Origin: Candidatus Competibacteraceae bacterium
Lineage (GTDB): Bacteria > Pseudomonadota > Gammaproteobacteria > Competibacterales > Competibacteraceae
Direction: 5' to 3'
Assembly: GCA_003527885.1 (NCBI GenBank)
Contig: DPWB01000333.1
Span: 1 to 12,660, forward strand
Length of the DNA: 12,660 nt
Each line of letters opens with the position of its first letter. Positions within the stretch are counted from its first letter, which is position 1. The translations under genes were made by a program, and so were the position numbers. Of the stretch, positions 1-6,324 are shown one piece after another. Below the pieces are notes generated by a model. That model did no database searches and was not told where the DNA came from. It worked only from the letters and a program-made list of their open reading frames with translations.

Positions 1-228
1 CTGGCCGGTTTCGACGATCTACCCTGGACCCGGCTGGTGGAACCGGGCATCACCGTGGTATCCCAGCCCGTTTACGACATCGGACGAGCCGCGATCGAAC
101 TGCTGCTCCAGCGCATCGCCCAGCCCCAGCAAGCCGTGCGGCGGGTGGTCTTGCGCGGCGAGCTGATCGTGCGCGGCTCCAGCCTCAAGCCGGCCCAGCC
201 CGCGCCGCTGGCGGCAGCCTGTTCGTGA
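1..228 (+). CDS. LacI-family transcriptional regulator, C-terminal fragment (cut by window edge)
   Basis: Reading frame 1 is open from the first base to TGA at 226-228, giving 75 visible residues. The stretch beginning LAGFDDLPWTRLVEPGITVV, then SQPVYDIGRAAIELLLQRI and a closing VVLRGELIVRGS, is the classic end of the periplasmic-binding-protein-like effector domain of LacI/GalR repressors: the GFDD loop, the P-x-T-V-V strand, the QP-x-x-x-x-G helix start and the final L-x-V-R-x-S strand. The N-terminal helix-turn-helix lies outside the window, so effector and targets cannot be read. Its stop overlaps the GTG of the decayed thioesterase (GTGA), suggesting the two were once co-transcribed. Family assignment is firm; specificity is unknown. 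Confidence 0.85.
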   Translation: MAGFDDLPWTRLVEPGITVVSQPVYDIGRAAIELLLQRIAQPQQAVRRVVLRGELIVRGSSLKPAQPAPLAAACS

Positions 229-468
229 GCGGGGAGGCGGGCGTGTTGGACCCGTTCATGAACGCGCTCGGCCTGCACGCCGAAACGCTTGCGCCCGGAC
301 AGGCGCGGGTTTGGGGGACGATCCGGCCGGAATTTCTCAACAGTTGGGGATCGGCGCACGGCGGTATATCGGGTCGAGGGGCGCGACGGGGAAAAGCTGT
401 TGGCGCTGTTTACCGGCACGGCTTATCGGAAGACCGGTCAACCCACCTCACTTTCGGTCGGCCCTTAA
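225..468 (+). pseudogene. PaaI-type hotdog-fold thioesterase, internally deleted and frameshifted
   Basis: From GTG 225 the frame reads an N-terminus typical of PaaI-like acyl-CoA thioesterases: DPFMNALGLHAETLAPGQAR, then RPEFLNSWGSAHGG, with the hallmark HGG at residues 45-47. Right after HGG the similarity in this frame stops. In another frame, from about 367, the sequence resumes as YRVEGRDGEKLLALFTGTAY and RKTG, the usual last strand of the same family, ending at TAA 466-468. Roughly 55-60 central residues of a family about 135-140 long are missing, including the helix and strands after HGG. The remnant therefore combines an internal deletion with a frame change and should not make a working enzyme. 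Family is inferred from motifs. A sequencing error could explain a frame change but not the missing middle. Confidence 0.75.
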
Positions 469-633
469 ACCGGAGCAAAGACAAGTTCGGGAGCGCGAAC
501 AAGCGCAACGATATCAAGAATCGCTTAAAAAACCTAAAAAACGCTTTTCCACCGATTTATCGGCATATTTCTTGCTCAAATTATTTTGAATTGGCAGAAA
601 AACGGCTCATGATGGATGAGATCAAGAGGCTGG
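469..633 (+). promoter_or_regulatory. AT-rich leader ahead of the RiPP operon, probable promoter region
   Basis: Between the dead thioesterase and the B2 gene lies a stretch clearly richer in A and T than its surroundings, with A-runs at about 516-540 and a TTGCTCAAATTATTTTGAAT segment near 572-591. It includes a short inverted repeat, CCGAT-TT-ATCGG. It is the only sizeable non-coding space directly ahead of the operon, so the promoter is probably here, but no -35/-10 pair with good spacing stands out. An open frame covers part of it, but its translation resembles nothing I know and it is treated as non-coding. Confidence 0.3.
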
Positions 634-1077
634 ATGGACAAATTACGTCAGTTTATTGCACTTTCGCGACAGGAAAAATGGTTGTACTGGAGCGCGGCGC
701 TTTGGCTGGTGGGCGTCAAGGTGGGTCTTGCTCTCATCCCCTTTGGCCGGCTGGCGGGTGGTTTGGAGCGCCTCGGCGAACCGGCTGGAAGGGTGCCGGA
801 CCCTCAGGAGCTGCGGGCGATTATCCGGGCGGTCGAACGGATGAGCCGGTGGTTGTCGTGCTGGCGGCTCCACTGTCTGCCGCAGGCTTTAGCGGCTCAC
901 ACCTTGCTTCGTCGCCGGGGTTTTCGCGGCGTCGAACTGAAAATAGGCGTTTGTAAAGACCCTCTGAACACGCTGGCCGCCCATGCTTGGCTTGAGTGTG
1001 GAGGTCAGGTATTACTTGGCGACGGGCGCGACCTGAAGTTATTTACCCCCTTTCCCGCCGGAATACGCTTTAAATGA
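634..1077 (+). CDS. Lasso-peptide-type B2 protein (transglutaminase-like cysteine leader peptidase)
   Basis: A 147-residue protein matching B2 proteins of lasso-peptide clusters, which cut the leader from the precursor once the RRE protein (B1) has bound it. The N-terminal half is basic and hydrophobic (WLYWSAALWLVGVKVGLALI, residues 16-35). The C-terminal half is the bacterial-transglutaminase-like cysteine protease fold: Cys81 in LHCLPQALAAHTLLRRRG, IGV at 104-106, His117 in AHAWLE, and Asp130 in LLGDG as the likely third triad member. All catalytic residues are present, so it should be active. I chose ATG 634 because MDKLRQFIALSR matches the usual family start and AAGAGG lies 4 bases upstream; ATG 616 would add six residues. 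It is first in the operon, ahead of the precursor, with 122 bases between them. Confidence 0.88.
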   Translation: MDKLRQFIALSRQEKWLYWSAALWLVGVKVGLALIPFGRLAGGLERLGEPAGRVPDPQELRAIIRAVERMSRWLSCWRLHCLPQALAAHTLLRRRGFRGVELKIGVCKDPLNTLAAHAWLECGGQVLLGDGRDLKLFTPFPAGIRFK

Positions 1078-1146
1078 TGGTGCTTGGGGGTGGGGCAGCG
1101 CTGGGTCCGCCTGTCAAAAGGAGGTTAACAAAGGAAGAAACCATAA

Positions 1147-1167
1147 AGGCAACGCCTCGTTTTTTTT
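1147..1167 (+). terminator. Small hairpin followed by eight T, possible attenuator between B2 and precursor
   Basis: The stem AGGC (1147-1150) pairs with GCCT (1154-1157) over a three-base loop, followed by CG and a run of eight T (1160-1167). The T-run is convincing but the stem is only 4 bp, so it could be a weak terminator or attenuator that separates expression of B2 from the precursor, or simply chance. A strong Shine-Dalgarno-like sequence (AAAAGGAGG, 1116-1124) in the same gap has no ATG, GTG or TTG at normal distance. Confidence 0.25.
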
Positions 1168-1186
1168 ACATTTCCGATTGGCAACC

Positions 1187-1192
1187 AAAGGA
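1187..1192 (+). promoter_or_regulatory. Ribosome binding site fixing the precursor start
   Basis: AAAGGA sits 7 bases before ATG 1200. It supports a 47-residue precursor rather than the longer in-frame reading from ATG 1074, which overlaps the B2 stop and adds 42 residues unlike any leader peptide. Confidence 0.6.
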
Positions 1193-1199
1193 ATACTCG

Positions 1200-1343
1200 A
1201 TGAAAAAACCCTATGTTACGCCTGAGGTGATCGTGCATGGCAAGGTCGAAGAAATCACCCGGGGCGGCCGCCTCCCGCATCATCCAATCTTCAATCCATG
1301 GGGCCACGGCCACGGCCACGGCCACGGCCACAGTGGGAGTTGA
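1200..1343 (+). CDS. RiPP precursor peptide: lasso-type leader with acid-free, (Gly-His)5 core
   Basis: A 47-residue peptide. Residues 1-21 are a lasso-family leader: MKKPYVTPEVIVHGKVEEIT holds the Y-x-x-P motif (Tyr5, Pro8) read by the RRE/B1 protein, Gly14, and Thr20, which would be the conserved Thr at position -2. Cleavage after Arg21 would give a 26-residue core starting Gly-Gly. The core has no Asp or Glu anywhere, so the acceptor normally at core position 7, 8 or 9 is missing (here His28, Pro29, Ile30). It contains His27-His28, an aromatic and Asn/Pro-rich middle (IFNPW, 30-34), five Gly-His pairs (35-44) and the end Ser-Gly-Ser. Seven of the 26 core residues are His. C-terminal Ser47 matches the target of kinases in paeninodin-type clusters. 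It lies between the B2 and kinase genes. Leader class is firm; cleavage site and product structure are inferred. Confidence 0.85.
   Translation: MKKPYVTPEVIVHGKVEEITRGGRLPHHPIFNPWGHGHGHGHGHSGS
1302..1331 (+). repeat. Five perfect tandem copies of GGCCAC inside the precursor gene
   Basis: The 6-base unit GGCCAC is repeated five times without a mismatch and in frame, each copy encoding Gly-His (residues 35-44 of the precursor). Identical codons in every unit indicate recent expansion by slippage rather than old selected repeats. The unit is two codons long, so changes in copy number keep the frame and only lengthen or shorten the His-rich tail. Confidence 0.95.
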
Positions 1344-1349
1344 GGCTGG

Positions 1350-2285
1350 TTGTCGGTAGCGGCCGAAACTCATCGGGGTGAGGTAGCGGATTATTTTTGC
1401 TATTTTGCTTACGGCCTTACGGTAGGATCCGCCTTGCCTTTGCCGGAGCTGACAGCCGGCCGAGGCAAGGCGGACATCACCATCGAAATCGAGCGCCGCC
1501 AAAGCGTTACGCCCCAGGCAGACACCCCCATCCTGTGTGCGAGCGCCTCGCCCAGTCAAGTTCATTTAACCTGGGGCGGGGTGGGCGATCTGCTCATTGA
1601 ACGAGGCAACCGGATCGTCATTGTGCCGGGATCGGGGGCCGCGGAAGACGCGCTTCGGCTTTTTGTGCTCGGGGCCGGCTTGGGCGTGCTGTTGCACCAG
1701 CGGGGTTTGCTGGTGTTGCACGGCAGCGCCGTGGCGATCCAGAATCGGGTCGTGGCTTTCGTCGGCGCCAAAGGCTGCGGAAAATCGACCACGGCCGCCA
1801 TCTTGCAACGGCGCGGCCATTCGCTGGTCGCGGATGAGTTGCTGGTGGTGTGTTTTGATGCTCGGGATCGGCCGTGGGCGATGCCGGGATCGCCACAGAT
1901 CAGGTTATGGTCGGATGCCTTGACCCATGCGGGTGGCGACTTGGCTAGCGCCGTTCGGGTAAGGGCCGGCCTCGATAAATTCAACCTCAGCGCGTCCCCT
2001 GTCACCACGCGAGCGCTGCCGCTGCGCGGTTTGTATTTGCTCGACGCGGAGGGAGAGCTGGCGGTCGATCCGCTCGGTGCCAGCGAAAGATTGCTCGGCC
2101 TCATCCCACACTTATATGTCAGCCGTTTTGGGACGCCTTTCTTTAAATCGACCGATGCCGCCTACCCTTTCCAACAGTTGAATTTGCTGCTGAAACAGGT
2201 TTCGGTAAAACGGCTTTTCCGCCAGCCGGATTTGAGCCAGTCTTTGGATGTCGCTCGTTTGATCGAACGGGATTGTCTTGCTTGA
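1350..2285 (+). CDS. HprK-like serine kinase of lasso/RiPP clusters
   Basis: A 311-residue protein of the HPr kinase/phosphorylase-related family found in lasso-type clusters. The N-terminus has the family's opening motif YGLTVGSALPLPEL (21-34). The kinase core has LHGSAVAI (123-130), Walker A GAKGCGKST (139-147) and a following VADELLVV (160-167), where classical HprK has two adjacent acids; here they are Asp162 and Glu163. In paeninodin-type systems such kinases phosphorylate the C-terminal Ser of the precursor, and the neighbouring precursor ends in Ser, so that is the inferred role. An in-frame TGA at 1341 leaves TTG 1350 as the only start that keeps the family N-terminus. It begins 6 bases after the precursor stop, so translation is probably coupled. 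Lack of the usual ATG suggests modest expression. It is much longer than the catalytic domain alone, as is usual for this branch. Confidence 0.85.
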   Translation: MSVAAETHRGEVADYFCYFAYGLTVGSALPLPELTAGRGKADITIEIERRQSVTPQADTPILCASASPSQVHLTWGGVGDLLIERGNRIVIVPGSGAAEDALRLFVLGAGLGVLLHQRGLLVLHGSAVAIQNRVVAFVGAKGCGKSTTAAILQRRGHSLVADELLVVCFDARDRPWAMPGSPQIRLWSDALTHAGGDLASAVRVRAGLDKFNLSASPVTTRALPLRGLYLLDAEGELAVDPLGASERLLGLIPHLYVSRFGTPFFKSTDAAYPFQQLNLLLKQVSVKRLFRQPDLSQSLDVARLIERDCLA

Positions 2286-2324
2286 CCGTTTGAATTGACT
2301 GAAGAAACCAGTAGCAATGCCCAA

Positions 2325-2654
2325 ATGATTCATAAAAACTCGATACTGATAGCCAGCAACGATCAGGTTTCGGCGGATCTCGCTCCAGAAACCTCTGAAA
2401 ACATGGTCGTATTGAGCCTTGCCGACGGGATTTATTACGAGCTCAAAGACGTGGCGGCCCGCGTCTGGAGCTTGGTGCAACAGCCGCGCCCGTTTCAAAC
2501 GGTCCTCGATAAAATTCTTGAAGAATACGACGTGGACCCCGCCCGCTGTGAAAACGACTTGCTCGCGCTGGCCGAAGATTTAAACCGGCGCGGGCTTTTG
2601 GAAATAACCCCGAATCCGGCGTCGCAAGCGAGCGATTTTTGCAAAAGCCAGTGA
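2325..2654 (+). CDS. PqqD-family RiPP recognition element (B1-type leader-binding protein)
   Basis: A 109-residue protein with the PqqD/RRE fold: an N-terminal beta part (SILIASNDQVSADLAPE, then MVVLSLADGIYYELKDVAAR with the Y-x-L-x-x-V-A-x-x-W signature), then three predicted helices ending RRGLLEI. RRE proteins bind the leader, here most likely its Y-x-x-P region, and deliver it to the B2 peptidase and other enzymes. In many lasso clusters B1 and B2 are separate proteins, as here. I chose ATG 2325 because it gives a near-standard family length; TTG 2295 would add ten residues. Neither has a clear Shine-Dalgarno sequence. Its stop overlaps the exporter start (GTGA). Residues after about 95 (NPASQASDFCKSQ) are a non-conserved tail. 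Confidence 0.87.
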   Translation: MIHKNSILIASNDQVSADLAPETSENMVVLSLADGIYYELKDVAARVWSLVQQPRPFQTVLDKILEEYDVDPARCENDLLALAEDLNRRGLLEITPNPASQASDFCKSQ

Positions 2655-4498
2655 AGCGACCACCCGGTTTTTTGGAAGGGCTGCGCCTCGATAGAGCCTT
2701 GAAGCTGGTTTGGCAAGCATCGCCAAAATGGACGGTCGTCGGTTTCGCTTCGCTCGTCGTCCAGAGCATTGTTCCCCTCGCCACGGTCTATGTCTTCAAG
2801 CGGGTCGTCGATTCTCTGACCGCGCCGGATGGCTTTTCCTCGGGCGAGCCTGGCTTTACGGCATTGCTGTATTTACTGGTCACCGCCTTCGGGTTGGCGG
2901 TCGTCGGCAGTCTGGCCACGGCGGTTCTCGGCTACGCCAACGATATCCAGTCCCATCTGGTCGCCGATCACATGCAGCGGCTCGTTCAAGCGAAATCCAT
3001 CGATATGGATCTGGCCTACTACGAGCACCCCCGGTATTACGACAAACTGCACCGCGCCCAGCGCGAGGCGCCATCCCGCCCGTTGCGGATCATTTCCGAG
3101 TTGAGCTCGCTGGCGTTGAACGGCCTGACGCTGGCGGGAGCGCTGCTATTCTTGTTCGCCTTCAACGGCTATGTGGTGTTGGCGCTGTTTGCCGCCGCCA
3201 TCCCCGTGCTCGTCTACCGCATCAAGTACGCGGACGCGCTGTATCAACTGTTTGGCGAAAAAGCGGCGAGCGAGCGCTTGAGCGGCTACTTCAATCAAGT
3301 GCTCACCACGGCGGCGGATGCCAAGGAAGTGCGGGCGTTCGGTTTCGGGCCGTTGTTGGTGGGGCGCTTCACCGCGCTCAGGACCAAGATTCGCGGAGAT
3401 TTGCAGCGGATTTCTCGCCAGGGCTATCGCCGGCAGTTCATCACCGAGTCCACGGCGGCGCTGGCCGGCTTTGGCGCGCTCGCGTTCATCGCGTATGCGG
3501 CCCTGCAAAAATCCATCACGCTCGGAGAGGTGGCGCTGTACTTCGGGGCTTTTCAGGTGGCCATCGGTTCGCTGCGGCCCACGCTGAGCGGGTTGGCGGC
3601 GCTGTACGAAAACAATTTGTTTTTATCGACTTTTTACGAATTTCTCGACGTTCCCCAGCGCGTTGAGGAGCCCTCGCAGCCCCGGCCGATGCCGAGGCCG
3701 TGGCGGTCGGGGCTGCGGGTCGAGGCGGTGAGTTTTCGCTATCCCGGCACCGACCGACCGATCCTCGATAACGTCGGTCTCACCGTGCGTCCGGGCGAGA
3801 TCGTGGCGCTGGTCGGGCGCAACGGGTCCGGCAAGACGACGCTGACCAAGTTGCTGTGCCGCCTTTACGATCCCGACAGCGGCCGGATCACGGTGGAGGG
3901 TCACGATCTGCGCGAGTTCGCAACGCGGGATTTGCGCGGGGAGATCAGCGTGGTTTATCAGGATTTCGGGCGCTATCACATCAGCGCGCGCGACAACATC
4001 GTGCTGGGGCGGCCGGAACTTCCGCCCGGCGATCCGGCGATCGTTCAGGCGGCGCGCTGGGCGGGCATCCACGAGACCTTGACCCGGCTTCCTCAAGGCT
4101 ACGATACCGTCATGAGCCGGACCTTCGCCGACGGCGCGGAACTGAGTATCGGCCAATGGCAAAAACTGGCGCTCGCCCGCGCGTTTGTCCGCGATTCGCA
4201 ACTGATCCTGCTCGATGAGCCGACCAGTTCGCTCGATGCCGCTTCGGAATTCAAGTTTTTCGAGAAATTCCGGGAAATGGCGCAAGGCCGTGCGGCGTTG
4301 ATGATCAGCCACCGCTTCTCGACGGTGCGTCTGGCGGATCGCATCTACGTGCTCGATGGGGGGCGGGTGGTCGAAGAAGGGGACCATGACGAACTGGTGG
4401 CGCTCGACGGCTTGTACGCCCAACTCTATCGCCAGCAAGCCTCTTATTACGATCAGCGGAAACCGCTGTCCGCGGCAAAGCGGGTAGCTTTTTCATGA
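2651..4498 (+). CDS. ABC exporter, fused permease and ATPase (RiPP export/immunity type)
   Basis: A 615-residue half-transporter with the membrane domain first (about 1-330, roughly six hydrophobic segments, for example WTVVGFASLVVQSIVPLATV and LYLLVTAFGLAVVGSLATAV) and then a complete nucleotide-binding domain. That domain has Walker A GRNGSGKTT (389-397), Q-loop VYQDF, signature LSIGQ (498-502), Walker B LILLDEP (518-524) and the H-loop His554. There is no N-terminal C39 peptidase domain, consistent with a separate B2 protease doing the cleavage. It resembles D proteins of lasso clusters, which export the product and often confer self-protection. GTG 2651 gives a 4-base overlap with the preceding stop; TTG 2639 is an alternative that adds four residues. 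The nucleotidyltransferase gene overlaps its stop (ATGA). Substrate is inferred from context. Confidence 0.9.
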   Translation: MKRPPGFLEGLRLDRALKLVWQASPKWTVVGFASLVVQSIVPLATVYVFKRVVDSLTAPDGFSSGEPGFTALLYLLVTAFGLAVVGSLATAVLGYANDIQSHLVADHMQRLVQAKSIDMDLAYYEHPRYYDKLHRAQREAPSRPLRIISELSSLALNGLTLAGALLFLFAFNGYVVLALFAAAIPVLVYRIKYADALYQLFGEKAASERLSGYFNQVLTTAADAKEVRAFGFGPLLVGRFTALRTKIRGDLQRISRQGYRRQFITESTAALAGFGALAFIAYAALQKSITLGEVALYFGAFQVAIGSLRPTLSGLAALYENNLFLSTFYEFLDVPQRVEEPSQPRPMPRPWRSGLRVEAVSFRYPGTDRPILDNVGLTVRPGEIVALVGRNGSGKTTLTKLLCRLYDPDSGRITVEGHDLREFATRDLRGEISVVYQDFGRYHISARDNIVLGRPELPPGDPAIVQAARWAGIHETLTRLPQGYDTVMSRTFADGAELSIGQWQKLALARAFVRDSQLILLDEPTSSLDAASEFKFFEKFREMAQGRAALMISHRFSTVRLADRIYVLDGGRVVEEGDHDELVALDGLYAQLYRQQASYYDQRKPLSAAKRVAFS

Positions 4499-5643
4499 GC
4501 CCGCGCTTGCTGGCTTTCGACTTTATCGCGGGTTGTCTCAGCGTCCGGGACGATCCCGACACCGACAGAATTTTACGGTCGTCGATGGCTGCCGGGTCTC
4601 TGGACTGGGACCTGATCATCGCTATGGCGGACCGCCAGAATATCGCTCCCGCGCTTTGGGCGGCGCTCAGCAAAAGAGCGCTTGCCGCATTGCTCCCCGC
4701 CAAAGCGCGCGGAACGCTTTTCAAACAACATCTCCTGAATACCTTCAAGAACAAGGCTTTTAAAGATCAAGCCGTTGAAATCGTCCGCCAGTTTAACGCT
4801 GTCGGTATCGAGCCGGTGCTGCTGAAAGGTGCGGTTTCTTTGTTCCTGGCGACCTTCGACGATCCGGGCGCCAGGGTGATGGCGGATCTCGATATCCTGG
4901 TGCCGGCGCAATCGGCGCAGGCGTGTTGGGAGGCGCTGTGCGCCGCGGGCTATCAGCCGATCGATGATAAGTTCAACGTCACCGTCGACTACGCCCGCCA
5001 CCACCATCTCAGGCCGCTTTATCGGCCAAATTATTACGGCACAGTGGAAATCCACCGAGAGGCACTGCCCGAGAGCGCGGCCCGCATCTTGCCGACCGCG
5101 CTGGTCTGGGCGGAGGCCGAACCGGTGGTCAACCCATTTGGCGTCGCCATGAAAGCACCTTCGCCGTCCCATCGGGTTTTGCACAATCTGCTGCATTCCG
5201 GCCTGATCAATGGAACCTATGCGCGCGGCGCGCCGGCGTTGCGCTCGCTGCATGAGCTGGCCGCCATGCAGGCCGTTCATGGCAATGCCATTGACTGGAA
5301 AGGTTTAGCGCAGATGCTGGGCCGCAGCGGCCAAGGCAAGGTTTTGTCCGGCTCGCTTTACCTGGCTCAGCGTTTGCTGGGCAATCCCCTGCCCGAGGGC
5401 ATTCCGGGGGCCGCTAGAGCGGTGTTGCATCACGCGCGGATTCGGTCGCAGCTTCGCTGGAGTGGATTGGATGAGCTGGTGGAACGGGTTTGTTGGTTTT
5501 CGAAGGCGAGTATTTGCGAGTTTTACCGGTGCGGCGATGATTTTTGGTCGGTCGGAAAAAGTCGGCTGCGCTTGGGGATGCAGCTTATTTGGAAGCGGGC
5601 GGTAGGGCCGCCGTTAAGCCAGCGGCTCAATAAAGCGTCATGA
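4495..5643 (+). CDS. NTP_transf_5-family nucleotidyltransferase, putative RiPP tailoring enzyme
   Basis: A 382-residue protein of the uncharacterised nucleotidyltransferase family common in lasso-type clusters. Visible motifs: VLLKGA (108-113), Arg127 followed by MADLDILV (129-136) with the metal-binding pair Asp131/Asp133, and VEIHRE (184-189), the usual third active-site region. A His cluster (169-171) precedes it. In the pseudomycoidin cluster a related protein (PsmN) works with an HprK-like kinase and adds hexose to the phosphorylated C-terminal Ser. By analogy this one may modify phospho-Ser47 of the precursor; that is inference, and the donor cannot be read. ATG 4495 overlaps the exporter stop. 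It is last in the operon, and its final 17 bases overlap the 3' end of the opposing lipoprotein gene. Confidence 0.85.
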   Translation: MSPRLLAFDFIAGCLSVRDDPDTDRILRSSMAAGSLDWDLIIAMADRQNIAPALWAALSKRALAALLPAKARGTLFKQHLLNTFKNKAFKDQAVEIVRQFNAVGIEPVLLKGAVSLFLATFDDPGARVMADLDILVPAQSAQACWEALCAAGYQPIDDKFNVTVDYARHHHLRPLYRPNYYGTVEIHREALPESAARILPTALVWAEAEPVVNPFGVAMKAPSPSHRVLHNLLHSGLINGTYARGAPALRSLHELAAMQAVHGNAIDWKGLAQMLGRSGQGKVLSGSLYLAQRLLGNPLPEGIPGAARAVLHHARIRSQLRWSGLDELVERVCWFSKASICEFYRCGDDFWSVGKSRLRLGMQLIWKRAVGPPLSQRLNKAS

Positions 5644-6139
5644 TCGGCGCCAGGGTGGTGCGGATTTCGTCCGCGGTCAGGTGGCGCGGGTTCCGGTCGC
5701 TGGCTTGTAGGTGGCTGCATCCCAACCGGAATACCTCGGGCTGTCGGTCCGAATGCAGGTCGAGATAGGTCGTGAAAGTGAGCAGGTGGGGACCGTCGTC
5801 ATCGAAGCGGCTGAAACGCGCGTGCCGGAGCCTGTCGGCCCGCACGGAGAACCGTTCCGACAGGCGGTTGACCCGCTCGACGGTGAAGCGATCCGCTCGC
5901 ACCGTGCGCGGCGCGGCGGCGACCGTCCGCACTTCCAGCCGACAGACCGCGTCGTAACGATAGCGGTTGCCGATGCGGGTGCCTCGGATGAAAGCGCCCG
6001 CCTGATCGGACGGGATCCCGATGTCTCGATGCAAGTCCAGAAGCGTGCCGGGCGGGATGTTGAAAGCGCGGTTACCGCTTCCATCCAACGCCTGACAGGC
6101 GGCCAGCACTAAGAGCAACGGAATCGCGACCCGTTTCAT
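5627..6139 (-). CDS. Small lipoprotein of unknown function
   Basis: A 170-residue protein starting MKRVAIPLLLVLAAC: a short basic n-region, a hydrophobic stretch and a clear lipobox (LAAC) with Cys15 as lipidation site, so it is exported and membrane-anchored. The mature part holds two Cys, in AVCRLEV and RLGCSHLQ, that could form a disulfide, and ends in a conserved-looking LTADEIRTTLAPIM segment. No named domain is recognised. ATG at 6139 is chosen over the adjacent TTG at 6142. A CATAAT box (minus strand, 6178-6173) lies about 34 bases upstream and could be its -10. It runs against the RiPP operon, tail to tail with a 17-base overlap, and marks the operon's downstream limit. Confidence 0.75.
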   Translation of the reverse strand: MKRVAIPLLLVLAACQALDGSGNRAFNIPPGTLLDLHRDIGIPSDQAGAFIRGTRIGNRYRYDAVCRLEVRTVAAAPRTVRADRFTVERVNRLSERFSVRADRLRHARFSRFDDDGPHLLTFTTYLDLHSDRQPEVFRLGCSHLQASDRNPRHLTADEIRTTLAPIMTLY

Positions 6140-6324
6140 CAAGCCAGCCCCCGGATGATTGGAAAGTGGCCCATTATGACAACTTTTCCGGGCAAGGCAC
6201 CAAACGACCGGTTTTCCGTTGACGGTGGGAAGCGGATTGATGTCCGGTGGCTTCGGTCAGGGAACCGATCCGGCGCTTGCGGCCACCAAGCCTTCAGCGT
6301 CTCTCAACCCGAGTCAGCCCTCCC

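Noticed and set aside
311..589. Open frame of 92 codons across the dead thioesterase and the AT-rich stretch
   Set aside because: Only the YRVEGRDG-type remnant in a different frame is recognisable; the rest has no ribosome site or family resemblance.
1074..1199. N-terminally extended precursor from ATG 1074 (89 residues)
   Set aside because: The added 42 residues do not resemble a leader, and ATG 1200 has its own ribosome site and begins exactly with the family motif. Kept only as an alternative.
1302..1331. Reading the GGCCAC repeat as a CRISPR or regulatory iteron array
   Set aside because: The units are contiguous with no spacers, in frame with the precursor, and encode a simple Gly-His tail.
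1200..5643. Calling the cluster a normal lasso-peptide cluster
   Set aside because: No cyclase gene is present and the core lacks any Asp or Glu for the ring, so only the leader handling and tailoring parts match.
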